Assembly (NCBI GenBank): GCA_002348425.1
Contig: DEBE01000101.1
Span: forward strand, 1 to 16,323
Reading direction: 5' to 3'
Source: Alphaproteobacteria bacterium UBA2964
Lineage (GTDB): Bacteria > Pseudomonadota > Alphaproteobacteria > MPNO01 > UBA2964
Length of the DNA stretch: 16,323 nucleotides
Made by a program: the position numbers and the translations under genes. Shown here in pieces: positions 1 through 6,640 of this stretch. The notes beneath the pieces are model-generated. The model saw only the letters and a list, made by a program, of their open reading frames with translations, was not told the origin of the DNA and ran no database searches. The stretch's first letter is position 1. Every line of letters starts with the position of its first letter.

Positions 1-1
1 C

Positions 2-766
2 AGCTAAAATTTCATAAAGCTCTAGAGCTTGCGCATGGGATACCGTCGGATCGTTATGGCCCCAAATTTGTAGAACTGGTCTTTGAAGGCCGCGGCGCCT
101 AATTTTTTGGAACATCTCTTCTTTATCGGTGAGTAAGCCCGGCAAAAATTTAGTCCATAAAAACCCTTCTTCATTCATTTTATATACGGCTTCGGCGTAG
201 CTATTTTGCTGTGCGATGGCGACGAGGGCATTTACCCAGTCGTCCGATACACATTTGCGGTCATAGGAATAGCGTTCCAAAACCCAGCGCTGACTTTCTG
301 CTGTTAATGGTGGCATTGGTTTATTGGCAAAAACCTTCTCATTGGCGCCAGTACCCGGAGCACAGGTGTTACTACTAACTATAATACAAGATTTTGCGAT
401 TTCGGGATAATCCACTGTCAATCGGCAAGTTAAATAACCGCCGCGAGAGTGGCCAACTAAATGCGCATTTTCAATAGCAAGAGTTTTTAGCGTATTATAA
501 ATATGGTCTACGACGGCACCCATAGTATAATCGTCGTCGGTTTTTGGATTTTCTGTATACCCTTGGCCGAGTTTGTCAATTGCAACGACACGAGCCCATT
601 TTGCAATATCATCAATGGTGTGACCCCAGTCATCTAATGCGTCTGCACTCCCTGTGGAGCCAAAGTTACCTCCATGGATTAGCACGACCGTCTCGCCGGT
701 GCCGCGATCAACGTAGCGAGTACGGATACCTTCAACGTCGATAAACTTTTCATCTTTTAAAGCCAT
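2..766 (-). CDS. Alpha/beta hydrolase, C-terminus cut by window edge
   Basis: The ATG lies at 764-766 and 255 codons are open down to the left edge, so the 3' end is missing. The protein shows the alpha/beta hydrolase fold in order: an oxyanion-hole HGG at residues 31-33, the nucleophile elbow GHSRGG with Ser107, and the late-strand acid motif WGHNDPTV with Asp239. The catalytic His must lie beyond the edge. The pattern resembles MhpC-like hydrolases that cleave C-C bonds or esters in aromatic catabolism, but the substrate cannot be told. A GAAGGG ribosome site sits about ten bases before the ATG. It is divergent from the small GIY-YIG gene. The family assignment is solid; the specific reaction is unknown. 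Confidence 0.88.
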   Translation of the reverse strand, partial: MALKDEKFIDVEGIRTRYVDRGTGETVVLIHGGNFGSTGSADALDDWGHTIDDIAKWARVVAIDKLGQGYTENPKTDDDYTMGAVVDHIYNTLKTLAIENAHLVGHSRGGYLTCRLTVDYPEIAKSCIIVSSNTCAPGTGANEKVFANKPMPPLTAESQRWVLERYSYDRKCVSDDWVNALVAIAQQNSYAEAVYKMNEEGFLWTKFLPGLLTDKEEMFQKIRRRGLQRPVLQIWGHNDPTVSHAQALELYEILA

Positions 767-847
767 TGGATGTACCCTTCAAAATTTATGTAATAATTGT
801 AACAGACTTTGATGAACCTCGCACGTTCCTGAATAGGCTATTATTTT

Positions 848-1093
848 ATGAATAATTTTGTTTACATTATCGGTACTAAAACTTCTCGGGGGTGGCGAAC
901 TTATGTTGGCTGGACGAATAACCTCGAAAAAAGATTGTTGGCCCATAATACAGGTAAGGGCGCACGCTCTACACGTGGACGGCGATGGGTTATACTATAT
1001 GCTGAGCGTTACTCGAACCGTTCTGAGGCAATGAGCCGGGAATGGTACCTCAAACGTGACCATTCTTTTAGAAGATTAGTTCGACCAGACTAA
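848..1093 (+). CDS. Small GIY-YIG domain protein (UPF0213/YhbQ-like)
   Basis: This 81-residue protein has the single-domain GIY-YIG nuclease layout: VYI at residues 5-7 and YVG at 19-21 replace the name-giving triads. They are followed by Arg29 and His33 in the first helix, then a glutamate-containing helix with Glu60 and Glu65, and Lys69. Its length is usual for the UPF0213/YhbQ group of stand-alone GIY-YIG proteins, which are thought to act on nucleic acid but are poorly characterised. It stands alone, divergent from the alpha/beta hydrolase and about 110 bases upstream of the monooxygenase gene. The ribosome site is weak (AGG ten bases before the ATG). It has no evident link to the catabolic genes around it. 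Confidence 0.85.
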   Translation: MNNFVYIIGTKTSRGWRTYVGWTNNLEKRLLAHNTGKGARSTRGRRWVILYAERYSNRSEAMSREWYLKRDHSFRRLVRPD

Positions 1094-1204
1094 AATTCAT
1101 TTTCAAATTAATTTTATGAAGGGTATCACTGGAAAAGGTTTAAAATACAATTCATAATGATATCCTCGGTCCTACCGTTACCAAGTTTTGGGAATTAAAA
1201 CTTA

Positions 1205-2389
1205 ATGATTGAGAACCTCCCATCAGAAGAGTCCTTAATTAAAAGGGCAAAAAACCTAATTCCGGTCTTAAGGGAACGTGCTGAGCGGGCAGAGCGTGAT
1301 CGATGTATGCCTAAAGATACCGATCAGGAATTCCGCGAAGCCGGTTTTTATCGTGCCTTGCAGCCCGCCCGTTATGGGGGGTTGGAGCTTGATTACGGTG
1401 TCCAGACAATGTTTGCACGTGAACTTGGTCGTGCATGTGCATCTTCAGCTTGGGTTGGTGGAATTCTAGCCTGCCATGGGTGGATGGCCGGTATGTTACC
1501 TGATGAAGCGCAAGCAGAAATTTGGGGTGAAGATTCTGATGTAGCGATCTCAACATCATTCCTGCCGATTGGTGTCAAGGTAGAGCAGCAAGGAGAGGGT
1601 TTAAATATTTCCGGCCGTTGGAGGTTTTCCAGCGGCGTAGATCATTGTAGTTGGGCAATAGTTTTAGCCATTATTCCCCCTAAAAATGGTGAAGGGACTC
1701 CAGATCCTGTATTTGTGCTGGTTAATCTTGATGAATGTCTAATTGAAAAAACGTGGAACAGTGTGGGCCTTTCTGGAACTGGCAGTAATGATATTGTTGT
1801 TGATGGCGTTTATATTCCGCCCTATCGCATGATGCGAGTTCTTGAACTAAGAGGCCAAGAGACTGCCGGATCAAAGGCCAATAATACTTATTTATATCGA
1901 CTCCCTTTATTTGCAGTCTTTCCCTTCAATATTATCGGCCCAGCACTTGGTGCTGCACGCGGTGCGTTAGATGACGTTGTGGTTGATATAACTAGCCGTT
2001 CACCTGTAACGGGTGCGGAGCTAACTAAAATGGCTACAGTTCATACTCGTATTAGTCGGGCTACAGCATTAATAGATGCGGGTGATGCGGTGGTAGAAAA
2101 AGTGCGTAGGCTTATTGTTGAAAAAGGACGGTCTGGCAAGGAGTTTACCATGGAAGAACGAGCGCGTTACAGACTCAATTTGGGACATATTGCACAATCT
2201 TGTTGTGATGCGGTTGATACCCTTTTGCCTCTTACCGGTGGACGAGGGCTTGAAAATAATCACCCGATGCAGCGAGCTTGGCGTGATGTTCATGCTGTTG
2301 CTCAACACATTGGACTGGTTTGGGACGTGCAGACAGGCTTGTATGGGAATGTTAAACTCGGGCAAAGCAGCCCAGATCAAAAACTTTAA
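1205..2389 (+). CDS. HsaA-like flavin-dependent monooxygenase (acyl-CoA dehydrogenase fold)
   Basis: The 394-residue product has the acyl-CoA dehydrogenase fold but belongs by motif to the group D flavin monooxygenases (HsaA of steroid degradation, HpaB/C2 of hydroxyphenylacetate degradation, DszC). The segment GRWRFSSGVDHCSW at residues 137-150 and a C-terminal glycine-rich TGGRG followed by a WRD-x-HA pattern are characteristic. The length equals that of HsaA. Such enzymes use reduced FMN or FAD supplied by a separate reductase to hydroxylate phenols or oxidise heteroatoms. A candidate reductase lies at 12715-13395, about 10 kb away. The Shine-Dalgarno is weak (GGGA eleven bases upstream). 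Dehydrogenase activity on acyl-CoA is less likely given the motif. Confidence 0.85.
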   Translation: MIENLPSEESLIKRAKNLIPVLRERAERAERDRCMPKDTDQEFREAGFYRALQPARYGGLELDYGVQTMFARELGRACASSAWVGGILACHGWMAGMLPDEAQAEIWGEDSDVAISTSFLPIGVKVEQQGEGLNISGRWRFSSGVDHCSWAIVLAIIPPKNGEGTPDPVFVLVNLDECLIEKTWNSVGLSGTGSNDIVVDGVYIPPYRMMRVLELRGQETAGSKANNTYLYRLPLFAVFPFNIIGPALGAARGALDDVVVDITSRSPVTGAELTKMATVHTRISRATALIDAGDAVVEKVRRLIVEKGRSGKEFTMEERARYRLNLGHIAQSCCDAVDTLLPLTGGRGLENNHPMQRAWRDVHAVAQHIGLVWDVQTGLYGNVKLGQSSPDQKL

Positions 2390-2448
2390 TTGATTGCCTA
2401 TATTTTTCTGTGTCCTAGTTTATATCACTTCTAGACCATTACGGGTTT

Positions 2449-3258
2449 CTAGCTAATAAAATTTTTAATTAAAGCCGCTGTTTTTGCTGCCGCTTCAACC
2501 TGAATGCTGTGACCACAATTTTCTATTATTTCTATGGAGGAGTTGCTCAGACCCTCTGCGTAGGCGACGGCGTGTTCCCTTGGTACCAAACGGTCGTCTG
2601 AGCCCCAAATAATTAAAGTACGACCTTTGTAGCGCCTCAATCTGTCCCTTAGTTTTCTATTATGCATATACGGCGGTGAAAATCCAAAACGTGAGGCAAA
2701 CCGAAACATACCATACCGTAATAATTCTTTATCTAAGTTTCCCCGGCCATCTGGAAAAAGGTCCTTACCTATTTCTGAATCTGAACTAAAAAAAAGTATA
2801 TTTCTTAGATCATTATAGTAAATCCCATCTTCGGGTTGGGCCACCCAAAATAAGTCTGCAATTGAATGCCCTTTTACAAATAATCCTGTTGCACCGATGA
2901 GGCTTAAAGACTTTATTTTTTCTGGGTAGCGAACGGCAATTTCAGTTGAAACCCATCCACCCATACATGCTCCTACTAAATGAAATTGGTTTAAACCTAA
3001 CGCCTCGAATAAATCAAGGTAATGAAAAACAAGATCCTCCATGTTGTCTAAATCTTCCCTTTCATCTGACCCAGAACACGCAGGGTGAGCCGGAGAAATA
3101 ACACGAAAATTTTTTGATAATTCGGAACACAGAGATGGCATACTTTCGTGTAACCCCGGAATGTCAGCAATTCCATGGAGATATACAACGGTGTTGCCTT
3201 CACCTTTATCAGTGAACTCGACTTTGTTGCCAAAAAGATGGACGTTTTGCACTGTCAT
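2449..3258 (-). CDS. Alpha/beta hydrolase with cysteine at the nucleophile position
   Basis: This is a 269-residue alpha/beta hydrolase with an oxyanion-hole HG at residues 28-29, a nucleophile elbow GACMGG at 96-101, an acid in WGSDDRLVP (Asp221 or Asp222) and His250 in ENCGHS. The elbow carries Cys98 (codon TGT, complement of 2965-2967) where most relatives have Ser. This is unusual outside dienelactone hydrolases. Its ATG overlaps the stop of the upstream luciferase-like monooxygenase gene by four bases (ATGA at 3255-3258), so the two are almost certainly co-translated. A role in hydrolysing the oxygenase product is inferred. The gene ends convergently against the HsaA-like gene. Confidence 0.88.
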   Translation of the reverse strand: MTVQNVHLFGNKVEFTDKGEGNTVVYLHGIADIPGLHESMPSLCSELSKNFRVISPAHPACSGSDEREDLDNMEDLVFHYLDLFEALGLNQFHLVGACMGGWVSTEIAVRYPEKIKSLSLIGATGLFVKGHSIADLFWVAQPEDGIYYNDLRNILFFSSDSEIGKDLFPDGRGNLDKELLRYGMFRFASRFGFSPPYMHNRKLRDRLRRYKGRTLIIWGSDDRLVPREHAVAYAEGLSNSSIEIIENCGHSIQVEAAAKTAALIKNFIS

Positions 3259-4493
3259 GTTTGTTCAGCAAGTTGTTCGTCTAAGTGAGGGAAGTTTTTT
3301 GAGAACAATATTGCTGACTGTTCTCGAAGTGAAGGCATCACTCTTGTGGCGAATAGGTGCATACTTTTGCGAGCGAGCTGCGGCTTCATATTTCCAAAGT
3401 GGAACTGAATTAAGAAATTACCCACGCCCGCAAGTTCGATTAGCTCCATTAGTCTATGTCGAACAGTTTCCGGACTCCCTGCAATAATAGATCCGCCCGC
3501 ATCCAATGTATCCCAGTCTTTCGCGTCTCCTAATAGGTCTTGCCCGGGTTTAGAATTTTTTAAGTAATTTTCCCAGGAGCGCTTACTTTGTGACGGTATT
3601 CCCGGGCCAAAAGTCTGGGTTCGACCTTCACGGCGCAAATGACCTTTTAAACAGTTTCGTAAAAAATACCATACGCCGTCGGATGCTTCTTCTCGGGCCT
3701 GTTCATCGGTCTCTGCCACATATACTGATAACAATACACCCATACGGTATGGATGATAAGACCCTCCTTGTTCCTCAACGATTTGCGTAAAACGGGAGAC
3801 GGCCGCCTTGGTTGCAGATCCATGTACCCTCGATGACAGGAAGTAGTTATAGCCGCGTTTTGCGCACTCTTCCATAGTCTCGATACTAAGAGAACCGGGT
3901 ATCCATATTGGTGGATGGGGTTTTTGGCGCGGTTTTGGCCATATATTGGCATAGCGAAGGGGGTAATGCTCTCCTTCATTCTCAAAGGGTCCATCCTCGG
4001 TCCACGCCCGGGTAATGAGGTCACAACCTTCCCAAAATTGACTTCGAGCCTTTACTGAAGTGATGTTATAATTGAATGCTTCCGAACCTCCGCCGACAAC
4101 AAAACCGGCAATTAGTCGCCCTCTACTCATCATATCGATCATCGCATATTCCTCTGCGATACGGAGTGGGTTTTTTCTGAGAGGTAATAGGCTTCCGAGA
4201 ACGACAATTTTGGCCCGCTCGGTCCGTTGGGTTAATGCTGCTGCAATAAGGTTGGGTGAAGCCATCAAACCGTAAACGTTTTGATGGTGTTCATTTAGCA
4301 CGAGCCCATCAAATCCGAGTTCCTCACCATAAACGAGTTGATCAATGTATTCCTGATAAAGACCATCCGCTTTCTCGCTATCCCAAAGGGAGTTTGGGAC
4401 AGTCACCCAAGCAGATTCATATTTTTCATCAAAGTCGTCTGGCAGGTATGGGTATGCCATAAAATGCCAGCAAAAGAATTTTGCTGCGTTCAC
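3255..4493 (-). CDS. LLM-class (luciferase-like) flavin-dependent monooxygenase
   Basis: The product, 412 residues from the chosen GTG, is a bacterial-luciferase-like TIM-barrel monooxygenase. Seen features are the early MAYPYLPDDF segment, the LNEHHQNVYG strand end, the RLIAGFVVGGGSEAF loop and the C-terminal GSPETVRHRL motif that is common in the family. These enzymes take reduced FMN and O2 to oxidise carbonyls, amines or sulfonates. The GTG at 4491-4493 is preferred because a GGAG lies six bases upstream and the N-terminus MNAAKFFCWHF then matches the family. A TTG at 4503-4505 would add four residues but has no ribosome site. The downstream hydrolase overlaps by 4 bp. It is divergent from the peroxiredoxin gene. 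Confidence 0.9.
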   Translation of the reverse strand: MNAAKFFCWHFMAYPYLPDDFDEKYESAWVTVPNSLWDSEKADGLYQEYIDQLVYGEELGFDGLVLNEHHQNVYGLMASPNLIAAALTQRTERAKIVVLGSLLPLRKNPLRIAEEYAMIDMMSRGRLIAGFVVGGGSEAFNYNITSVKARSQFWEGCDLITRAWTEDGPFENEGEHYPLRYANIWPKPRQKPHPPIWIPGSLSIETMEECAKRGYNYFLSSRVHGSATKAAVSRFTQIVEEQGGSYHPYRMGVLLSVYVAETDEQAREEASDGVWYFLRNCLKGHLRREGRTQTFGPGIPSQSKRSWENYLKNSKPGQDLLGDAKDWDTLDAGGSIIAGSPETVRHRLMELIELAGVGNFLIQFHFGNMKPQLARKSMHLFATRVMPSLREQSAILFSKNFPHLDEQLAEQT

Positions 4494-4499
4494 AAGGAG

Positions 4500-4503
4500 C
4501 TCC
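4500..4503 (-). promoter_or_regulatory. Shine-Dalgarno that decides the GTG start
   Basis: GGAG on the minus strand lies six bases before the GTG at 4493. It overlaps the alternative TTG start, which argues against that TTG being used for the luciferase-like monooxygenase. Confidence 0.6.
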
Positions 4504-4523
4504 AAATATTTCTATAAGTAATC

Positions 4524-4533
4524 TTACATGTAA
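4524..4533. promoter_or_regulatory. Palindrome TTACATGTAA in monooxygenase leader
   Basis: A perfect 10-base palindrome lies about 30 bases upstream of the GTG start of the luciferase-like monooxygenase, within the intergenic region shared with the peroxiredoxin gene. It could be an operator for a dimeric regulator. A 10-base AT-rich palindrome can occur by chance and no regulator is encoded nearby. Confidence 0.25.
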
Positions 4534-4601
4534 ATCTTGCTAAAAATAGAGCTTAAAAAAATTATTTGAGGGGTGACACGACTCTTCAAGTTGTTAAAAT
4601 T

Positions 4602-4611
4602 GTGACGTCAC
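4602..4611. promoter_or_regulatory. Palindrome GTGACGTCAC in peroxiredoxin promoter region
   Basis: This perfect 10-base palindrome sits 28 bases upstream of the peroxiredoxin ATG. It is embedded in a direct repeat TTGTGA-N6-TTGTGA (4600-4605 and 4612-4617), and a further GTGAC occurs at 4573-4577. An AT-rich stretch resembling a -10 box (TATATT, 4618-4623) follows directly, so a protein bound here would touch the promoter. It is a candidate operator for the peroxiredoxin gene and perhaps for the divergent monooxygenase operon. The regulator is unknown. Confidence 0.4.
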
Positions 4612-4639
4612 TTGTGATATATTTTATAAAGAGGCAATT

Positions 4640-5092
4640 ATGTCAGTTATTGAAGTAGGTAATGAAGCACCGGCGTTTGAGTTACCCAACCAAGATGGGC
4701 AGACTGTTTCCCTATCGTCCTTTGCAGGGAAATATGTCCTTCTCTGGTGGTATCCCAGAGCTGATACACCGGGCTGAACAATCGAAGGACAAGGGTTCCG
4801 TGATAGAATCCAAGACTTCGCAAAAAATAATACTGTCATTTTTGGGGTTAGTTTTGATTCTGAGGATGATAACCGTGCCTTTAAAGAGAAATATGAATTT
4901 CCATATGATCTTCTTACAGATGCACAAAAATCAATGTCTATTGCTTATGGCGCAGCAGAAACGGATTCTGCTCGACCAAGCAGAGTGTCTGTTTTAATTG
5001 GACCCGATGGTAAGGTTTCTGCTTCATATGCAGTGGAAGATAAAGCCGGACATCCAGATGAGGTTTTGGCAGACTTAAATCGACTTTCTTGA
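4640..5092 (+). CDS. bcp: Selenocysteine-containing Bcp-type peroxiredoxin (in-frame TGA)
   Basis: Reading through one TGA gives a 150-residue thiol-peroxidase-fold protein of normal Bcp (PrxQ) length. The ATG has a GAGG ribosome site five bases upstream. The TGA (4775-4777, codon 46) falls exactly where the peroxidatic Cys belongs in the PxxxTxxC motif: Pro39, Thr43, U46, followed by TIEG. The conserved family Arg is Arg115, and VLIGPDGKV follows. The second half is open for 104 codons with no frame damage. There is no cysteine anywhere, and the usual Bcp resolving position holds Gln51, so this would be a 1-Sec peroxiredoxin reduced by an external thiol. It would reduce H2O2 and organic hydroperoxides in the cytoplasm. 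Sec-containing peroxiredoxins are known in bacteria. A nonsense mutation is the alternative, made less likely by the intact tail and the SECIS-like fold. Confidence 0.85.
4775..4777 (+). other. TGA codon predicted to encode selenocysteine (U46)
   Basis: The TGA is in frame at codon 46, preceded by ACA CCG GGC and followed by ACA ATC GAA, giving T-P-G-U-T-I-E. That is the peroxidatic site of Bcp peroxiredoxins. The cysteine codons TGC and TGT differ from TGA at the third base only. Confidence 0.8.
4783..4820 (+). promoter_or_regulatory. Candidate bacterial SECIS element inside the coding region
   Basis: The mRNA just after the TGA can fold into a two-part stem-loop. The lower stem pairs CGAAG (4783-4787) with CTTCG (4816-4820). 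There is an internal loop of 5 and 4 bases. The upper stem pairs GGGTTC (4793-4798) with GAATCC (4806-4811), including one G-U pair. The apical loop is CGTGATA (4799-4805). The loop begins 22 bases after the TGA (21 bases between) and has a G as its second base followed by U. This fits the described bacterial SECIS pattern: loop 16-37 nt from UGA with a G in the first two loop positions. The fold was found by eye; no energy was computed. Confidence 0.65.
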
Positions 5093-5095
5093 TAT

Positions 5096-5136
5096 CTGGG
5101 GACTGACTATAAAATTTTTCAGTCCCCGGTATTTTT
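5096..5136 (+). terminator. Rho-independent terminator of the peroxiredoxin gene
   Basis: An inverted repeat GGGGACTGA (5098-5106) / TCAGTCCCC (5119-5127) begins six bases after the stop. It can be extended by a U-G and a C-G pair, has a 12-base AT loop (5107-5118), and is followed by TATTTTTA. It also lies just beyond the stop of the convergent flavin monooxygenase gene, so it may slow transcription from that side too, although the T-tract there is poor. Confidence 0.85.
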
Positions 5137-6595
5137 ACCCGAATATAAAATCCGATTGACGGACGCGGCGGGTTTTCCATCTATATTCCAACATAAGTCC
5201 AGGCCAATTGGTTGTGATACGGCCGTTAGGGTCTCGGAAGTAACTTTTGCAATTTTTGTTGCTTAAAATAGATTTTGATAATTGATTTGATATTTCATCA
5301 TTGAACCGCTTCTGGACTGTTTGCTTTACGGATATGGACCGGGCTTTCTTTTGGTCCAACAGGTTAATACACTCCGTAATGTATCGTGCCTGATTTTCCA
5401 GCATGTATATTATGCTTCCAGATAAGTTGGTATTTGGGCCATACATCATAAAAAAGTTCGGAAAACCCGTTACAGACATTCCGAGGTAGGCCTCGGCACC
5501 TTCTTTCCAATTTTTGTCTAGTTTCTGCCCTCTATAACCCGTTATCTTCATAGGTGTTAAAAATTTTGTTGGCGTGAAGCCTGTGCCATAAACGATTATA
5601 TCGACAGGAAAACTATCCCCAGTAATTGTATGAATTTCAGTCTTTGAAAGAGATGAAATAGATGTGTTGATCAGTTTAACGTGAGGTTGCAATAAGGTGG
5701 GGTACCAATCGTCTGATCGCAGGCCGCGTTTACAACCAGGCGGGTAGTTTGGAATAACCTTGTTCAATAATTCGGGATCTTTAATCAAATGTTGAATATA
5801 ATCTTTGAATTTGTTGGCACTTTTTATTGTCTTCTTCCAGGAGGTTCGCCTTCTACTGTTTTTCTCCAAATTATAAAAGACTTCGAACCTTTCTCTTCGA
5901 TAAATGAATTTTTTAATTAAAGTAGTTTTATGGGCCTGGGGCCTATTAGCGCGATCTCCTTTAGAAAAAATATGTTGTGGGGTCCGCTGGAATACATATA
6001 GATTTTTTACCAGTTTAGCGATTTCAGGGACATATTGTATGGCACTTGCTCCGCTGCCAATGGAGGCAACAGTCTTGCCTCTGAAGTCGACCTTGTGGTT
6101 CCAGCGAGACGAATGAAATTGTGGGCCGTCAAAAACTGTTTGCCCGGGAATTTCTGGTATGAAAGGGTTGTTGAATAATCCGACAGCAGAAATAAATACA
6201 TCTGTTTCGACTTTAATGCCGTTTTTGAGCGTCAAAGTCCATTTTATAGTTTGGTCATTATATGTTGCCTTGGTAACCTCTGCATTTAGTCTAATGTGTG
6301 ATGTAAGTTTGTACTTATTTATACAATGTTGTAGATATTCAAATATCTCTTTTTGCGGGGCATACCGCAGGGACCAGGGGTAATCTTGTTCAAAAGAAAA
6401 TGAATATAACCTAGAAGGTACATCGCAGGCGGCGCCGGGGTAAGTATTTTCGCGCCAAACACCACCGATCTCGTTTGAACGTTCAAGAATTATAAATTTT
6501 TCAAAGCCTGATTTTTTAAGGGATATGCCAAGGGCGACTGCTGCAAAGCCACAGCCGACGATTGTTATATCTCGATTTTTATTTTTATAACTCAC
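5135..6595 (-). CDS. FAD/NADPH flavin monooxygenase, Baeyer-Villiger type
   Basis: The product, 486 residues from the chosen GTG, has two Rossmann motifs: N-terminal GCGFAA (residues 14-19, FAD) and GSGASA (180-185, NADPH). Between them lies FDGPQFHSSRW (155-165), which fits the Baeyer-Villiger fingerprint FxGxxxHxxxW, although Asn replaces the usual final Pro/Asp. YGTGF and a C-terminal WPGLMLEYRW complete the class B pattern. It would insert oxygen into ketones or oxidise N/S atoms. The first FAD motif ends in Ala rather than Gly. The start is uncertain: GTG 6593-6595 is chosen for the usual short N-terminus. A GTG at 6625, or a TTG at 6652 (505 residues, overlapping the ATPase gene), is possible. 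No ribosome site decides it. Confidence 0.85.
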   Translation of the reverse strand: MSYKNKNRDITIVGCGFAAVALGISLKKSGFEKFIILERSNEIGGVWRENTYPGAACDVPSRLYSFSFEQDYPWSLRYAPQKEIFEYLQHCINKYKLTSHIRLNAEVTKATYNDQTIKWTLTLKNGIKVETDVFISAVGLFNNPFIPEIPGQTVFDGPQFHSSRWNHKVDFRGKTVASIGSGASAIQYVPEIAKLVKNLYVFQRTPQHIFSKGDRANRPQAHKTTLIKKFIYRRERFEVFYNLEKNSRRRTSWKKTIKSANKFKDYIQHLIKDPELLNKVIPNYPPGCKRGLRSDDWYPTLLQPHVKLINTSISSLSKTEIHTITGDSFPVDIIVYGTGFTPTKFLTPMKITGYRGQKLDKNWKEGAEAYLGMSVTGFPNFFMMYGPNTNLSGSIIYMLENQARYITECINLLDQKKARSISVKQTVQKRFNDEISNQLSKSILSNKNCKSYFRDPNGRITTNWPGLMLEYRWKTRRVRQSDFIFG

Positions 6596-6640
6596 AATTT
6601 TTATTGCCGTTTTAACTATTACCACCAATATTATATCACT

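Noticed and set aside
2069..2380. Antisense frame of 103 codons inside the HsaA-like gene
   Set aside because: It lies wholly within a well-supported gene, and I see no motif or ribosome site.
2431..2452. Imperfect hairpin CTAGACC/GGGTTTCTAG between convergent genes as a terminator
   Set aside because: The stem is interrupted, it overlaps the hydrolase stop codon, and no proper T-run follows on either strand at the right distance.
4640..4777. Reading the peroxiredoxin as a truncated 45-residue pseudogene
   Set aside because: The stop is exactly at the catalytic residue, the downstream frame is intact, and a SECIS-like fold follows. It remains the main alternative if no Sec machinery exists.
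4787..4799. Shorter hairpin GGAC-AAGG-GTTCC as the SECIS
   Set aside because: Its loop begins only 14 bases after the TGA, closer than the usual bacterial range, and the stem is shorter than that of the fold at 4783-4820.
4662..4997. 111-codon plus-strand frame overlapping the peroxiredoxin gene
   Set aside because: It is out of frame with the recognisable peroxiredoxin sequence and has no family motifs. It only stands out because the TGA interrupts the real frame.
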